A DNA stretch of 51,972 nt from M55B112 sp040880545 (GTDB taxonomy: Bacteria > Bacteroidota > Bacteroidia > Bacteroidales > GCA-2748055). The translations under genes were made by a program, and so were the position numbers. Of this stretch, positions 8,143-16,426 are shown one piece after another (within the stretch, counting starts at the first letter, position 1; each line of letters begins with the position of its first letter). The notes under the pieces were generated by a model, which did no database searches, was not told where the DNA came from, and saw only the letters and a program-made list of their open reading frames with translations. The stretch is taken from positions 1 through 51,972 of the forward strand of contig JBBDIE010000010.1 of the NCBI GenBank assembly GCA_040880545.1, given 5' to 3'.

Positions 8143-9507
8143 TCAAACTATTCCAAATTCCCAGTTTTCCACCCTGAAGCTGATCCCAATCACTGTGAAG
8201 ATGATCAGGGCAATCAAAGTAACAGTAAATAATGCAATGGCCGCCATGCGGGTTGACCCTGTCCTTTTTTTGATTACGACCGAATAAAGGACAAATAATA
8301 ATCCAGATATTGTTGCAGGATTTAATAGCATCACAAACCACTGCGATATCCCGGGGATCCAGTCACGCAACCAGCCAAACTCAACCAGTACGAATACCTG
8401 CACCAGTACTACCATGAACGAAAAAACAGCTGAGAAAAGAGTGATATTCAATCCTTGCCTGCCCGAAAACCAGATTCCCACATACTGCTCCTCTTTATCC
8501 TTATATGGTATAGAAAACAAAAAACAGAGGTACAGCAATGGTATCAACAATCCGCCTGCAAATGCCGAATAGGATACCAGTTCCTGAATACCAAGAAAGT
8601 ACCATGGCGATTTGGCAGGATTCTCGGGGTGGGTGGGATTGGCCCGCTCAAGTAATGGCGCTTCGATAAAAAAAGCAGACAGCAACAGCAATGCGACAAC
8701 GGATACAAGAATCGCCAGTTCTACCCACATAACCACGGGCCATGAAAATAATTTTTCCGCTTTTTCATTTTGTTCGTTGACTGCCCGGCTCAAACCACCA
8801 TCTTTTCTGATTCGCCAGAAATGAACCGCTGTCAGAATCATCATTGTAACCGGAAGGAATATCACATGCAACATAAAAAACCTGGTTAGCGCTGCCTGTC
8901 CCACCGTGTCGCCACCAATGAGTAACCGTTGCAGAAATCCTCCCACATCAATCACATGAGTTATCCCCAACAAATCCGTAAGCTCACGGGCAGATGCGGC
9001 AATATTTGACCCAATGGTCACTGCCCAGTATGAGAGCTGATCCCATGGGAGCAGATAGCCACTGAAACTCATCATTAATATGAGAACCAACATTACCACA
9101 CCGATTACCCAGTTCATGCTTCGGCCACCCAGGTAAGAGCCTGTGAAAAAAACCCTTAACATATGCAGAAAAACCAGGATGACCATAGCATTGGAAGCCA
9201 GGCGGTGTATATTCCTGATAATGCGGCCACCTGGAACAACGTGTACTATGTCTTTAACTGAATTGTATGCAGATTCAACCGATGGAGTATAATGAAGCAT
9301 AAGTAGTACGCCGCTAACCAGCATAATCAAAAAAAGAGATCCGAGTATAATACCGAGACCAAATGTGTAGGTTGGTTTCAGGGAATGAGGATGAACTTTG
9401 CTGGCATGTATGTGCAGAAAGAAATTCTGCGTGATCCTTCTGATCCTCTCCTTTTTATAATTCGCATGAACTGTATTTTCTTTTATAGTACCGGGGGCGT
9501 TTTCCAT
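8143..9507 (-). CDS. Cytochrome b (b6f-like, long form) of a quinol:cytochrome c reductase
   Basis: 454 residues, a polytopic membrane protein. The two heme-b histidine pairs are visible: H101/H115 and H214/H229. The 14-residue interval in the second pair is characteristic of the b6f/Gram-positive branch rather than mitochondrial bc1 (13). GYLLPWDQLSYWA (150-162) is the conserved segment after helix C. At the Qo PEWY position the protein has SPWYFLG (300-306), a variant seen in menaquinol-using complexes. The chain continues with extra helices to a total near 8-9, so b6 and subunit-IV parts are fused. It is 11 bp after the Rieske gene, so translation is probably coupled. Oxidises menaquinol and passes electrons to the Rieske centre. 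Confidence 0.9.
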   Translation of the reverse strand: MENAPGTIKENTVHANYKKERIRRITQNFFLHIHASKVHPHSLKPTYTFGLGIILGSLFLIMLVSGVLLMLHYTPSVESAYNSVKDIVHVVPGGRIIRNIHRLASNAMVILVFLHMLRVFFTGSYLGGRSMNWVIGVVMLVLILMMSFSGYLLPWDQLSYWAVTIGSNIAASARELTDLLGITHVIDVGGFLQRLLIGGDTVGQAALTRFFMLHVIFLPVTMMILTAVHFWRIRKDGGLSRAVNEQNEKAEKLFSWPVVMWVELAILVSVVALLLLSAFFIEAPLLERANPTHPENPAKSPWYFLGIQELVSYSAFAGGLLIPLLYLCFLFSIPYKDKEEQYVGIWFSGRQGLNITLFSAVFSFMVVLVQVFVLVEFGWLRDWIPGISQWFVMLLNPATISGLLFVLYSVVIKKRTGSTRMAAIALFTVTLIALIIFTVIGISFRVENWEFGIV

Positions 9508-9518
9508 TTTGCATAGAA

Positions 9519-9959
9519 TTAACTGAGGAAAAATCTCTCCTCAGCCTCTGTTACCGAATCAAGATCGACAAAGATCATTCCATCTGGTGCCTTCCCAACC
9601 TTATACCATGACAGCGACCTGGGTGCAGGGCCCGATAATACATTTCCCTCATCGGAATAACAGGAACCGTGGCACGGGCATTCAAATCCATCCATCGTCC
9701 GGAGAATTGTACAGCCCAGGTGGGTACAAATACCTGATACAGCCTTAATCGATTCATAGTCCCTGTAAATATAAATCTTTACATCTTTAATGAACGTATA
9801 GGTATCCAATGGAAAATCTGACAACTTCCCAATCTTTATAAGCCTGGTCCTGCTCGCATTTTTATGTGCAAACTGCCTTAGAAAGCTAATACCCAGGACT
9901 GTCCCAGCTAAAGTAGCCAGGGCAAGGGAAGTCTTCCGGATAAAATGCCTGCGTTCCAT
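9519..9959 (-). CDS. Rieske [2Fe-2S] iron-sulfur protein
   Basis: 146 residues. Cluster ligands are in CTHLGC (78-83) and CPCHGSC (94-100), the canonical pair with the disulfide cysteines present. The N-terminus MERRHFIRKTSLALATLAG resembles a twin-arginine signal, with a hydrophobic stretch that probably stays as the membrane anchor, as in other Rieske subunits. It is first gene of the Rieske/cytochrome b/multiheme c set. The small size is near the minimum for bc/b6f Rieske proteins. It transfers one electron from quinol at the Qo site to the c-type heme subunit. Confidence 0.93.
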   Translation of the reverse strand: MERRHFIRKTSLALATLAGTVLGISFLRQFAHKNASRTRLIKIGKLSDFPLDTYTFIKDVKIYIYRDYESIKAVSGICTHLGCTILRTMDGFECPCHGSCYSDEGNVLSGPAPRSLSWYKVGKAPDGMIFVDLDSVTEAEERFFLS

Positions 9960-10072
9960 AAAACAGAATTATAATAAATAACGCCTTAAAAATAGATAGA
10001 ATCCTTTTCAATCAGGCCGTTTATAGAATTATAACTTAAATTTGAAATCAATCAAAATTAGCATCATACTGT

Positions 10073-12418
10073 ATGGATAGGATTTTTAAGCTAACGTTAC
10101 TCACCTCTGTCATGCTATTGTTCGGATCACTAATCTTGTTTACATGCCGAAACAATCCGGGAAGCGACAGGTCGGCTGACGGACCTGATCGTTATTACCC
10201 GGAGGCAGAATATGTAGGCAGAGCTTACTGCAAAGAGTGTCATCAAATGGAGCATGAATTATTTCAGCATTCCGATCACGATCTGGCTATGGATCCAGCC
10301 ACACCTGAAACTGTACTGGGTAATTTCAATAATGTCAGCTTCACAAATTATGGAGTCATATCCAGATTTTTCAGATCAGGAGACGATTTTTACGTACATA
10401 CCGAAGGACCCGACGGTGTGATGCAGGATTATAAAATCAGCTACACATTTGGTGTCAGACCGCTCCAGCAATATCTCATCGAATTTCCAGACGGCGCATT
10501 TCAGTGTCTGCCACTTGCCTGGGATACACGACCGGAATCGGATGGGGGACAAAAATGGTTCCACCTCTACCCTGATGAAAAGATAGCGCACGATGATATA
10601 TTATACTGGACCAGGACCACACAGAACTGGAATTATATGTGTTCCGAATGTCACTCCACGAACGTCAGGAAGAACTACGATTACAGGACAAAATCCTACA
10701 ACACTGAATGGGATGAGATCGATGTATCCTGCGAAGCCTGCCACGGCCCGGGATCCGTTCATATCGACTGGGCCAACAGGGTGGATCAGGGATCAAGTCC
10801 TGAAATATTTCCCGACATGGGACTGGTTGTCAGGCTCAAAGATACAGATAATGCCACCTGGGTATTTGATCCGGATTCAACCACAGCCCGCAGATCGGTA
10901 CCCCGTAAAACTGATGCGTTGGTACAGATGTGTGCACGTTGTCACTCCAGGCGATCAGTGATCACTGAAGAGTACTTTCATGGAGGTTCACTGCTTGACA
11001 CACATTGGCCCTCATTGCTTGAGGAGGGACTCTATTTTGCGGACGGACAGATCCAGGATGAAGTTTATGTATACGGATCGTTCCTCCAGAGCAAAATGCA
11101 CTCGGCAGGGGTTGTCTGCAATGATTGTCATGAACCGCACAGCGGAAAGGTCTATGTCGACGGGAATGCCTTGTGCTACCGGTGTCATATAGCCCCTGCG
11201 TATGGTGGACGTTCACATCATTTCCATGATCCGGCCGGTGAAGGGGCAAGCTGCGTTGAGTGCCACATGCCAGAACGAACCTATATGGTAGTGGATCCCA
11301 GAAGGGATCACAGTATCAGAATTCCACGGCCCGATCTGTCCGATAAACTGGGAACGCCGAACGCATGTAATAAATGTCACAGCAACAAGAGTAACCAGTG
11401 GGCAGCAGATTACCTGGAAAAGTGGTACGGGGAGGACCTGGTGAACACCAAACATTATGGTGAAACATTCTGGGCGGGCAGGCATTCATATCCTGAAGCT
11501 CTCCCTGAGCTGATAAGCCTGGCACAAGAAGAGGGTGCTGCATTAATGGTACGGGCCACAGCGATATCCCTGCTGAACAATTATTCCGATCCTTCCATCA
11601 TCAATTTGATTGAAAGCACCATTCGGGATAATGACCCGCTCATCAGGTATGCTTCATTAGAGGTGGCCCAAAATATCAATGACCAGTCGGCCGTTAACCT
11701 CATTATCAACTGCCTGAATGATTCTACAAAGCTGGTCAGAATTTTCGCCGCAAATGCTCTTTCAGGATTCAACATGGACAACCTCTCTTCGGCGAAAAGG
11801 AAACTCTTCGAAAAGAGGCTGGATGAGTACACCGCCTCACTGATGATCAATGCAGATCATCCCGGGACACATGTCAACTTTGGTAATCTCCATCTGAACA
11901 GAGGAGACCTGGCAAGGGCCGAGGCGTCATACCTCGAGGCAATTGAAATTGAACCTGGACTTGTTACTGCCTATATCAATCTTGCCGACCTGTACAGGAG
12001 AACACAACGTGATAGGGAAGGTGAAAGGATCCTGCTCAGCGCACTGGAAAAATACCCGGACCTCCCGGCGGTAAACTATTCACTTGGATTACTGAAAATA
12101 CGCAGGGGCGATCAGGCCGGAGCCATGGAATATCTGCAAAAGGCTGCCGAACTGGCGCCTGATATTGCACAGTACAGTTATGTCTATGGAGTGGGCCTAA
12201 ATTCACAACAGGAACCTGAAAAAGCGCTCTTCTTTTTGGAGTCTGTCCTGGAATACCATCCATACAACCGTGATATACTGTATGTACTGACCACCATCAA
12301 TATTGAGCAACAGAACCTGTCAAGGGCGAAACATTTTGCCGAAAAACTTGTTGAATACTATCCCGAGGACCAGAATTTTCGTCAGATATTGGATTACCTG
12401 AAAAACCAGGGTTTTTAG
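10073..12418 (+). CDS. Eight-heme cytochrome c with HEAT-like and TPR regions
   Basis: 781 residues with an N-terminal hydrophobic export signal ending LFTC (C25), a poor but possible lipobox. Eight CxxCH motifs lie at 53, 190, 220, 287, 349, 368, 394 and 432, with the arrangement of cytochrome c554/octaheme-type proteins in the first 440 residues. Residues about 470-575 look like HEAT repeats (ALMVRATAISLL, PLIRYASLEVAQ, KLVRIFAANAL). Residues about 597-775 are tetratricopeptide repeats. It is transcribed divergently from the bc-type operon across a 113-bp gap that contains TAAATTTG (10037-10044). It may be an electron partner or a surface-attached reductase scaffold. No substrate can be assigned, and no extra active-site heme motif (CxxCK) is present. 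Confidence 0.82.
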   Translation: MDRIFKLTLLTSVMLLFGSLILFTCRNNPGSDRSADGPDRYYPEAEYVGRAYCKECHQMEHELFQHSDHDLAMDPATPETVLGNFNNVSFTNYGVISRFFRSGDDFYVHTEGPDGVMQDYKISYTFGVRPLQQYLIEFPDGAFQCLPLAWDTRPESDGGQKWFHLYPDEKIAHDDILYWTRTTQNWNYMCSECHSTNVRKNYDYRTKSYNTEWDEIDVSCEACHGPGSVHIDWANRVDQGSSPEIFPDMGLVVRLKDTDNATWVFDPDSTTARRSVPRKTDALVQMCARCHSRRSVITEEYFHGGSLLDTHWPSLLEEGLYFADGQIQDEVYVYGSFLQSKMHSAGVVCNDCHEPHSGKVYVDGNALCYRCHIAPAYGGRSHHFHDPAGEGASCVECHMPERTYMVVDPRRDHSIRIPRPDLSDKLGTPNACNKCHSNKSNQWAADYLEKWYGEDLVNTKHYGETFWAGRHSYPEALPELISLAQEEGAALMVRATAISLLNNYSDPSIINLIESTIRDNDPLIRYASLEVAQNINDQSAVNLIINCLNDSTKLVRIFAANALSGFNMDNLSSAKRKLFEKRLDEYTASLMINADHPGTHVNFGNLHLNRGDLARAEASYLEAIEIEPGLVTAYINLADLYRRTQRDREGERILLSALEKYPDLPAVNYSLGLLKIRRGDQAGAMEYLQKAAELAPDIAQYSYVYGVGLNSQQEPEKALFFLESVLEYHPYNRDILYVLTTINIEQQNLSRAKHFAEKLVEYYPEDQNFRQILDYLKNQGF

Positions 12419-12466
12419 TAAATTGTCTGGTCAAATGACTCTAATGACAGACGCTTGTATTAAAGG

Positions 12467-13099
12467 ATGGAAGAGAAAAATCGCGTATTAAAAAGCCTGT
12501 TTTTTCCGGTAACTTTACTGGTGTTGATATGGGTGATCAAGTTTTTTGAGATCACCATGGAGGTTGACTTTGTTCATGCAGGGGTAATGCCAAGAACGGC
12601 CAGGGGATTGCAGGGGATTCTATTCTCCCCTTTGATACATGGGGACTGGAAACACCTTTTTGATAATTCCATCCCGGTTTTCATACTTACATTTGCCCTC
12701 TTTTATTTCTACAGGGGGATCTCATATACAATTTTTTTTAGCATATATATTATCGGTGGCATTATCCTGTGGTTTATAGGAAGAGATGCGTACCATATCG
12801 GTGCAAGTGGTGTTATTTATGGCCTGGCAAGTTTCCTCTTCCTGAGCGGGGTGATCCGCAGGGTCACCCACCTGATGGCCCTCTCACTTCTCGTTGTATT
12901 CCTGTATGGAAGCCTGATCTGGGGTTTACTGCCTTTCGATTATGAAGTTTCGTGGGAGGGACATCTGGGTGGTGCTGTGGTGGGTATAGTACTCGCCTTT
13001 CTCTTCCGTGACAAAGGCCCGGAACGAGAGAAACCGAGCTGGGAACTGGAGGAGGAGGAAGCATACGACGAGGAATTAGGAACCGTGAAGGACCTATGA
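12467..13099 (+). CDS. Rhomboid-family intramembrane serine protease
   Basis: 210 residues, six predicted membrane helices. The catalytic Ser lies in GASG (112-115, S114) and the His in EGHLGG (H166), the Ser-His dyad of rhomboids. The L1-loop region has HGDWKHLFDN (58-67), matching the conserved His-x-x-x-His-x-x-x-Asn pattern. The C-terminal tail is cytosolic and very acidic (LEEEEAYDEEL). It cleaves membrane-spanning substrates within the bilayer; the substrate is unknown. It follows the eight-heme cytochrome after 48 bp on the same strand, so cotranscription is possible, but no functional link is evident. Confidence 0.9.
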   Translation: MEEKNRVLKSLFFPVTLLVLIWVIKFFEITMEVDFVHAGVMPRTARGLQGILFSPLIHGDWKHLFDNSIPVFILTFALFYFYRGISYTIFFSIYIIGGIILWFIGRDAYHIGASGVIYGLASFLFLSGVIRRVTHLMALSLLVVFLYGSLIWGLLPFDYEVSWEGHLGGAVVGIVLAFLFRDKGPEREKPSWELEEEEAYDEELGTVKDL

Positions 13100-13164
13100 T
13101 AACTATAACGTCATCAAGCAATCAGCAAATCTTATGACATTATTATTTTTTACTTGCTTATTCA

Positions 13165-13713
13165 TTATATCTTCTGTCCCCGAATCCATTCTTCCTTCAG
13201 TATCGAATAAACATGTTCATCCAATACCTCCCCACGCTTTTTTACCGACTTTTTAAATACTGCCTCTTTTTTAAAACCACACTTTTCAAGTACGTGCATG
13301 GAGGCCGTGTTCCAGCTGAAGATACCTGCATAGATGCGGGTCCAGGAATATTTCTCAAATCCGAACTTAACAAGTAACCGCACTGCTTCCGTTGTGATCC
13401 CTCTTCCCCAGAGTGATTCCGACAGCCAGTATCCGATCTCCGCATTATACCTGTAAACATCTGTCATGCCGTGCAATCCGATTCCACCGCATGCTTCACC
13501 GTCAACTTCAATGGCAAATATCAGGTCCCGCTTGTTCTTCAGTACCATGTTAATCCAATCCTTTGCATCTGCCATACTGTAAGGATTTGGAAAGCCATCC
13601 CGCATGTTCATGGCTATTTTCTCACTGTTGGCATGTTTCACCAGGCTCTCCTGATCCTCCATTGTCCAGGGTCGCAAATAAAAATTTGAACCTACTATAC
13701 GTTGCTTCATCAA
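13165..13713 (-). CDS. GNAT-family N-acetyltransferase (RimJ/RimL type)
   Basis: 182 residues. The RimJ-like N-terminus (FYLRPWTMEDQESLVKHAN) leads into the GNAT core, including the acetyl-CoA loop region ESLWGRGITTEAVRLLVKFG (about 94-113) and the C-terminal strand NTASMHVLEKCGFKKEAV, typical of ribosomal-protein or small-molecule acetyltransferases. The substrate cannot be told from sequence; RimJ/RimL-like proteins acetylate protein N-termini or diverse amines. It converges with the rhomboid gene and stands alone on the minus strand. The ATG at 13713 gives a full-length domain. Confidence 0.87.
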   Translation of the reverse strand: MMKQRIVGSNFYLRPWTMEDQESLVKHANSEKIAMNMRDGFPNPYSMADAKDWINMVLKNKRDLIFAIEVDGEACGGIGLHGMTDVYRYNAEIGYWLSESLWGRGITTEAVRLLVKFGFEKYSWTRIYAGIFSWNTASMHVLEKCGFKKEAVFKKSVKKRGEVLDEHVYSILKEEWIRGQKI

Positions 13714-13817
13714 ATTAAATTATCAATGATTGAAATTAATATTTTTTCGCCACAATGGCCAGGGGAGTTGAATGAGAAAAAATTTCTGTTATTTTAGCCG
13801 AAAATCGCGATGGCAGT

Positions 13818-14429
13818 ATGATTGTAAAATTATATGAGAAGAATCCGGATCAGAAAATTATCCAGGAAGTGGTGGATCTGCTTGAAAGAGGGGGTGTTAT
13901 CATATACCCAACAGATACCGTCTACGGTATTGGTTGTGATATTACCAAGGCCAGGGCCGTTGAACGAGTAGCGCGCATCAAAGGAATAAAGCCGGAAAAG
14001 GCAAATTTCGCCTTTATATGTTCCGACCTGAGCCATCTATCTGACTTTGCTAAACAGGTGGACAATCATACTTTTAAGTTGATGAAGTCTTACCTGCCCG
14101 GACCATATACATTTATCCTGAATGCAAACAGCAATGTGCCAAAACTACTGAAGCAAAATAAAAAAACCGTAGGAATCAGGGTCCCGGATAATAATATAAT
14201 TCTGGAAATTGTGCGTCATCTGGGGCGCCCCATTCTAACCACATCCCTGAAAGAGGACGATGAGATCCTGGAATATTCCACCGATCCGGAACTGATCCAT
14301 GAAAAATACAATGAGTTGGTAGATCTGGTTATAGACGGTGGTTATGGCGGTGTGATCCCCTCCACCATCATCGACTGTACCGGCGACGAGCCGGTGCTGG
14401 AAAGAGCTGGCCTGGGAGAAGTGGATTAG
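13818..14429 (+). CDS. YciO-type Sua5/YciO/YrdC family protein
   Basis: 203 residues covering one YrdC-like domain (VIIYPTDTVYGIGCD at 27-41, SYLPGPYTFIL near 90-100). The family includes TsaC/Sua5, which makes threonylcarbamoyl-AMP for the t6A37 tRNA modification. This copy resembles the YciO branch: after the Lys-x-x-Lys motif it has NFAFICSDLSHLS, close to YciO's NF-x-LMC-x-DLS-x-LS, and it lacks TsaC's KxRxxxKPL pattern. YciO's own activity is less settled, so essential t6A function should not be assumed. It is a single gene followed after about 70 bp by the CoA-binding protein on the same strand. Confidence 0.85.
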   Translation: MIVKLYEKNPDQKIIQEVVDLLERGGVIIYPTDTVYGIGCDITKARAVERVARIKGIKPEKANFAFICSDLSHLSDFAKQVDNHTFKLMKSYLPGPYTFILNANSNVPKLLKQNKKTVGIRVPDNNIILEIVRHLGRPILTTSLKEDDEILEYSTDPELIHEKYNELVDLVIDGGYGGVIPSTIIDCTGDEPVLERAGLGEVD

Positions 14430-14500
14430 CTTGTTCTCTGTTGTAATTTTACGACTACCTTACTATCTTGCGTTCTAATCACAATCTGAATATTGGTAAC

Positions 14501-14968
14501 ATGAAAAAAACAATTGATGCTTTCCTGGAAGGAAAGGAGATAGCCATTGCGGGAGTATCAACCAACCAGGGAAACTGGGGTCTGATGCTCACCAAAGAAT
14601 TAAAGAAAAAAGGGTACAGGGTATACCCGGTAAATCCCAGGTATGATGAAATTGAGGGGTTTAAATGCTACCAGACAGTAAAGGAACTGCCGGAAACAGC
14701 CGAAAACCTCATCCTGGCCGTGAATCCCGAGAGGGCACAGGAAATAATCGGTCAATGTCCGGGAACCAGTGTAAAGCGTGTTTGGATGCATCAGGGTGTG
14801 GGAATTGGAGCATATTCCAAGGCAGGGTTGGCCCTGTTAAAGGAGAACAACCTGGAGTTTGTGTTTGGATTCTGTCCCATGATGTTCTTTGGTAAAGGGA
14901 TGCACAAGATTCACTTCTGGTTCAGGAAAAACATGGGTAAAACACCTGTGGAATTTTATTTGAACTAG
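14501..14968 (+). CDS. CoA-binding (YccU-like) domain protein
   Basis: 155 residues forming a single Rossmann-type CoA-binding domain. It has the entry IAIAGVSTNQGNWG, the GYRVYPVNPRYDEI strand-turn and VKRVWMHQGVG near residue 100, all typical of the YccU family related to succinyl-CoA synthetase alpha. I chose the ATG at 14501 because the frame upstream (to a TTG at 14468) adds residues unlike the family. Function is unknown beyond presumed nucleotide or CoA binding in the cytosol. Its stop lies 1 bp from the stop of trkH on the other strand. Confidence 0.85.
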   Translation: MKKTIDAFLEGKEIAIAGVSTNQGNWGLMLTKELKKKGYRVYPVNPRYDEIEGFKCYQTVKELPETAENLILAVNPERAQEIIGQCPGTSVKRVWMHQGVGIGAYSKAGLALLKENNLEFVFGFCPMMFFGKGMHKIHFWFRKNMGKTPVEFYLN

Positions 14969-14969
14969 C

Positions 14970-16418
14970 CTACTCTTTCCAGAATACAGGAGAAAAGAGT
15001 ACGATCACTGTAAAGAGTTCCAGCCTTCCTACCAGCATCAGAAAAGAGAGGAACCATTTACCTGCTGTATCAATATCGTGGTAACTGAACGCTGGCCCAA
15101 CACCTCCGATACCCGGACCTATATTTCCCAGCGTAGCTGCAACTGCCCCGATGGAAGTCTCAAAATCGTGGCCGAGAAACGACATGATCACCATACTGAT
15201 TATCGCAATGACGGCGTAAAACGCCAGGAATGCCAGCACATTGGTGACCACCACATTATCGACCGCTACTTTATTCAGACGTACAGGAATCACTGCATTA
15301 GGATGGATCAGTCTCTTTAATTCCTGCGTAGAATTCTTAATGAGTATCATAATTCTCATTATTTTGGGGCCTCCCCCCGTGGAACCGGCAGACCCCCCGA
15401 AAAACATTAAAACGAAGATCATCATCATCAGGAATGGCTTCCACAGCAGGTAATCGTCAGTTGCATAACCTGTGGTTGTAATAATGGATACCACCTGGAA
15501 CAAGGAATCCCTGAAAGCCTGTTCAACCGTTTTATTCCCGTAAATAAATAATCCTACGGCGATGATCAGGGAAAAAACGAGTATAAATCCAAGATAATAC
15601 CTGAATTCTTCATTCTTCCAGACTTTTTTAAATCGAAAGTGCAGCCCAAAATAGGATAGCGTGAAATTTACACCTGCCAGGAACATGAACAGAATGATTA
15701 TATAATGAACGTACGCTGAATCCCAGTGTGCAATGCTCGCCTGTTTCGTTGAATATCCTCCGGTAGCCATGGTTGTTAAGCTATGACATACAGCATCGAA
15801 CAAATCCATGGGCCCGATCCAGAGCAGCAGTATTTCTGCTCCTGTAAATATCAGGTAAATACCCCATAGTTTTTTGGCAGTTTCCTTGACACGGGGATGA
15901 ATTTTATCGGGAACAGGGCCGGGAACTTCGGCAGCAAACAGCTGCATCCCCCCGATTCCAAGAACCGGCAGGATCACCAGCGTTAGTACAATGATCCCCA
16001 TTCCACCCAGCCACTGAGTTAAACTTCGCCAAAACAACACACCGTGCGAAAGCTCTTCAATGTTGTTCAGAATGGACGCCCCGGTGGTGGTAAATCCCGA
16101 AATGGTTTCAAAAAAAGCATTGGTAAAACCGGGAATGGAACCTGTAAACAGGTAAGGCAGTGTCCCGAATAATGAAAAAACCAGCCACCCTGATGTCACG
16201 ATTACATATCCATCCCGTTTGTTTACTTCCAGGTTAGCCTTCTTTGTAGATAAGAATGCAATTAGACCGGTAAATGCTGTTATTGCCCCTGCCAAAAGAA
16301 ACTGAAGTACATCATCTTCCCGGTATATCAGGGCTACCAGCACTGATAGCCACATGAAGACTCCTTCCACCATCAGCAGGATCCCCAGAATTCGGAGTGT
16401 TGTTTTCGGATTTAGCAT
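14970..16418 (-). CDS. trkH: TrkH-family potassium uptake channel subunit
   Basis: 482 residues with about ten hydrophobic helices in the four M1-P-M2 repeats of the Trk/Ktr/HKT family. The four selectivity-filter loops are visible: TTGAS (111-115), ATGGYST (218-224), TTTGYATDD (314-322) and TLGNIGPG (429-436), each with the filter glycine. It moves K+ inward across the inner membrane and is gated by TrkA. It lies 8 bp after trkA on the same strand, a tight two-gene unit. Length and filter residues are intact. Confidence 0.95.
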   Translation of the reverse strand: MLNPKTTLRILGILLMVEGVFMWLSVLVALIYREDDVLQFLLAGAITAFTGLIAFLSTKKANLEVNKRDGYVIVTSGWLVFSLFGTLPYLFTGSIPGFTNAFFETISGFTTTGASILNNIEELSHGVLFWRSLTQWLGGMGIIVLTLVILPVLGIGGMQLFAAEVPGPVPDKIHPRVKETAKKLWGIYLIFTGAEILLLWIGPMDLFDAVCHSLTTMATGGYSTKQASIAHWDSAYVHYIIILFMFLAGVNFTLSYFGLHFRFKKVWKNEEFRYYLGFILVFSLIIAVGLFIYGNKTVEQAFRDSLFQVVSIITTTGYATDDYLLWKPFLMMMIFVLMFFGGSAGSTGGGPKIMRIMILIKNSTQELKRLIHPNAVIPVRLNKVAVDNVVVTNVLAFLAFYAVIAIISMVIMSFLGHDFETSIGAVAATLGNIGPGIGGVGPAFSYHDIDTAGKWFLSFLMLVGRLELFTVIVLFSPVFWKE

Positions 16419-16426
16419 AAATAGGG

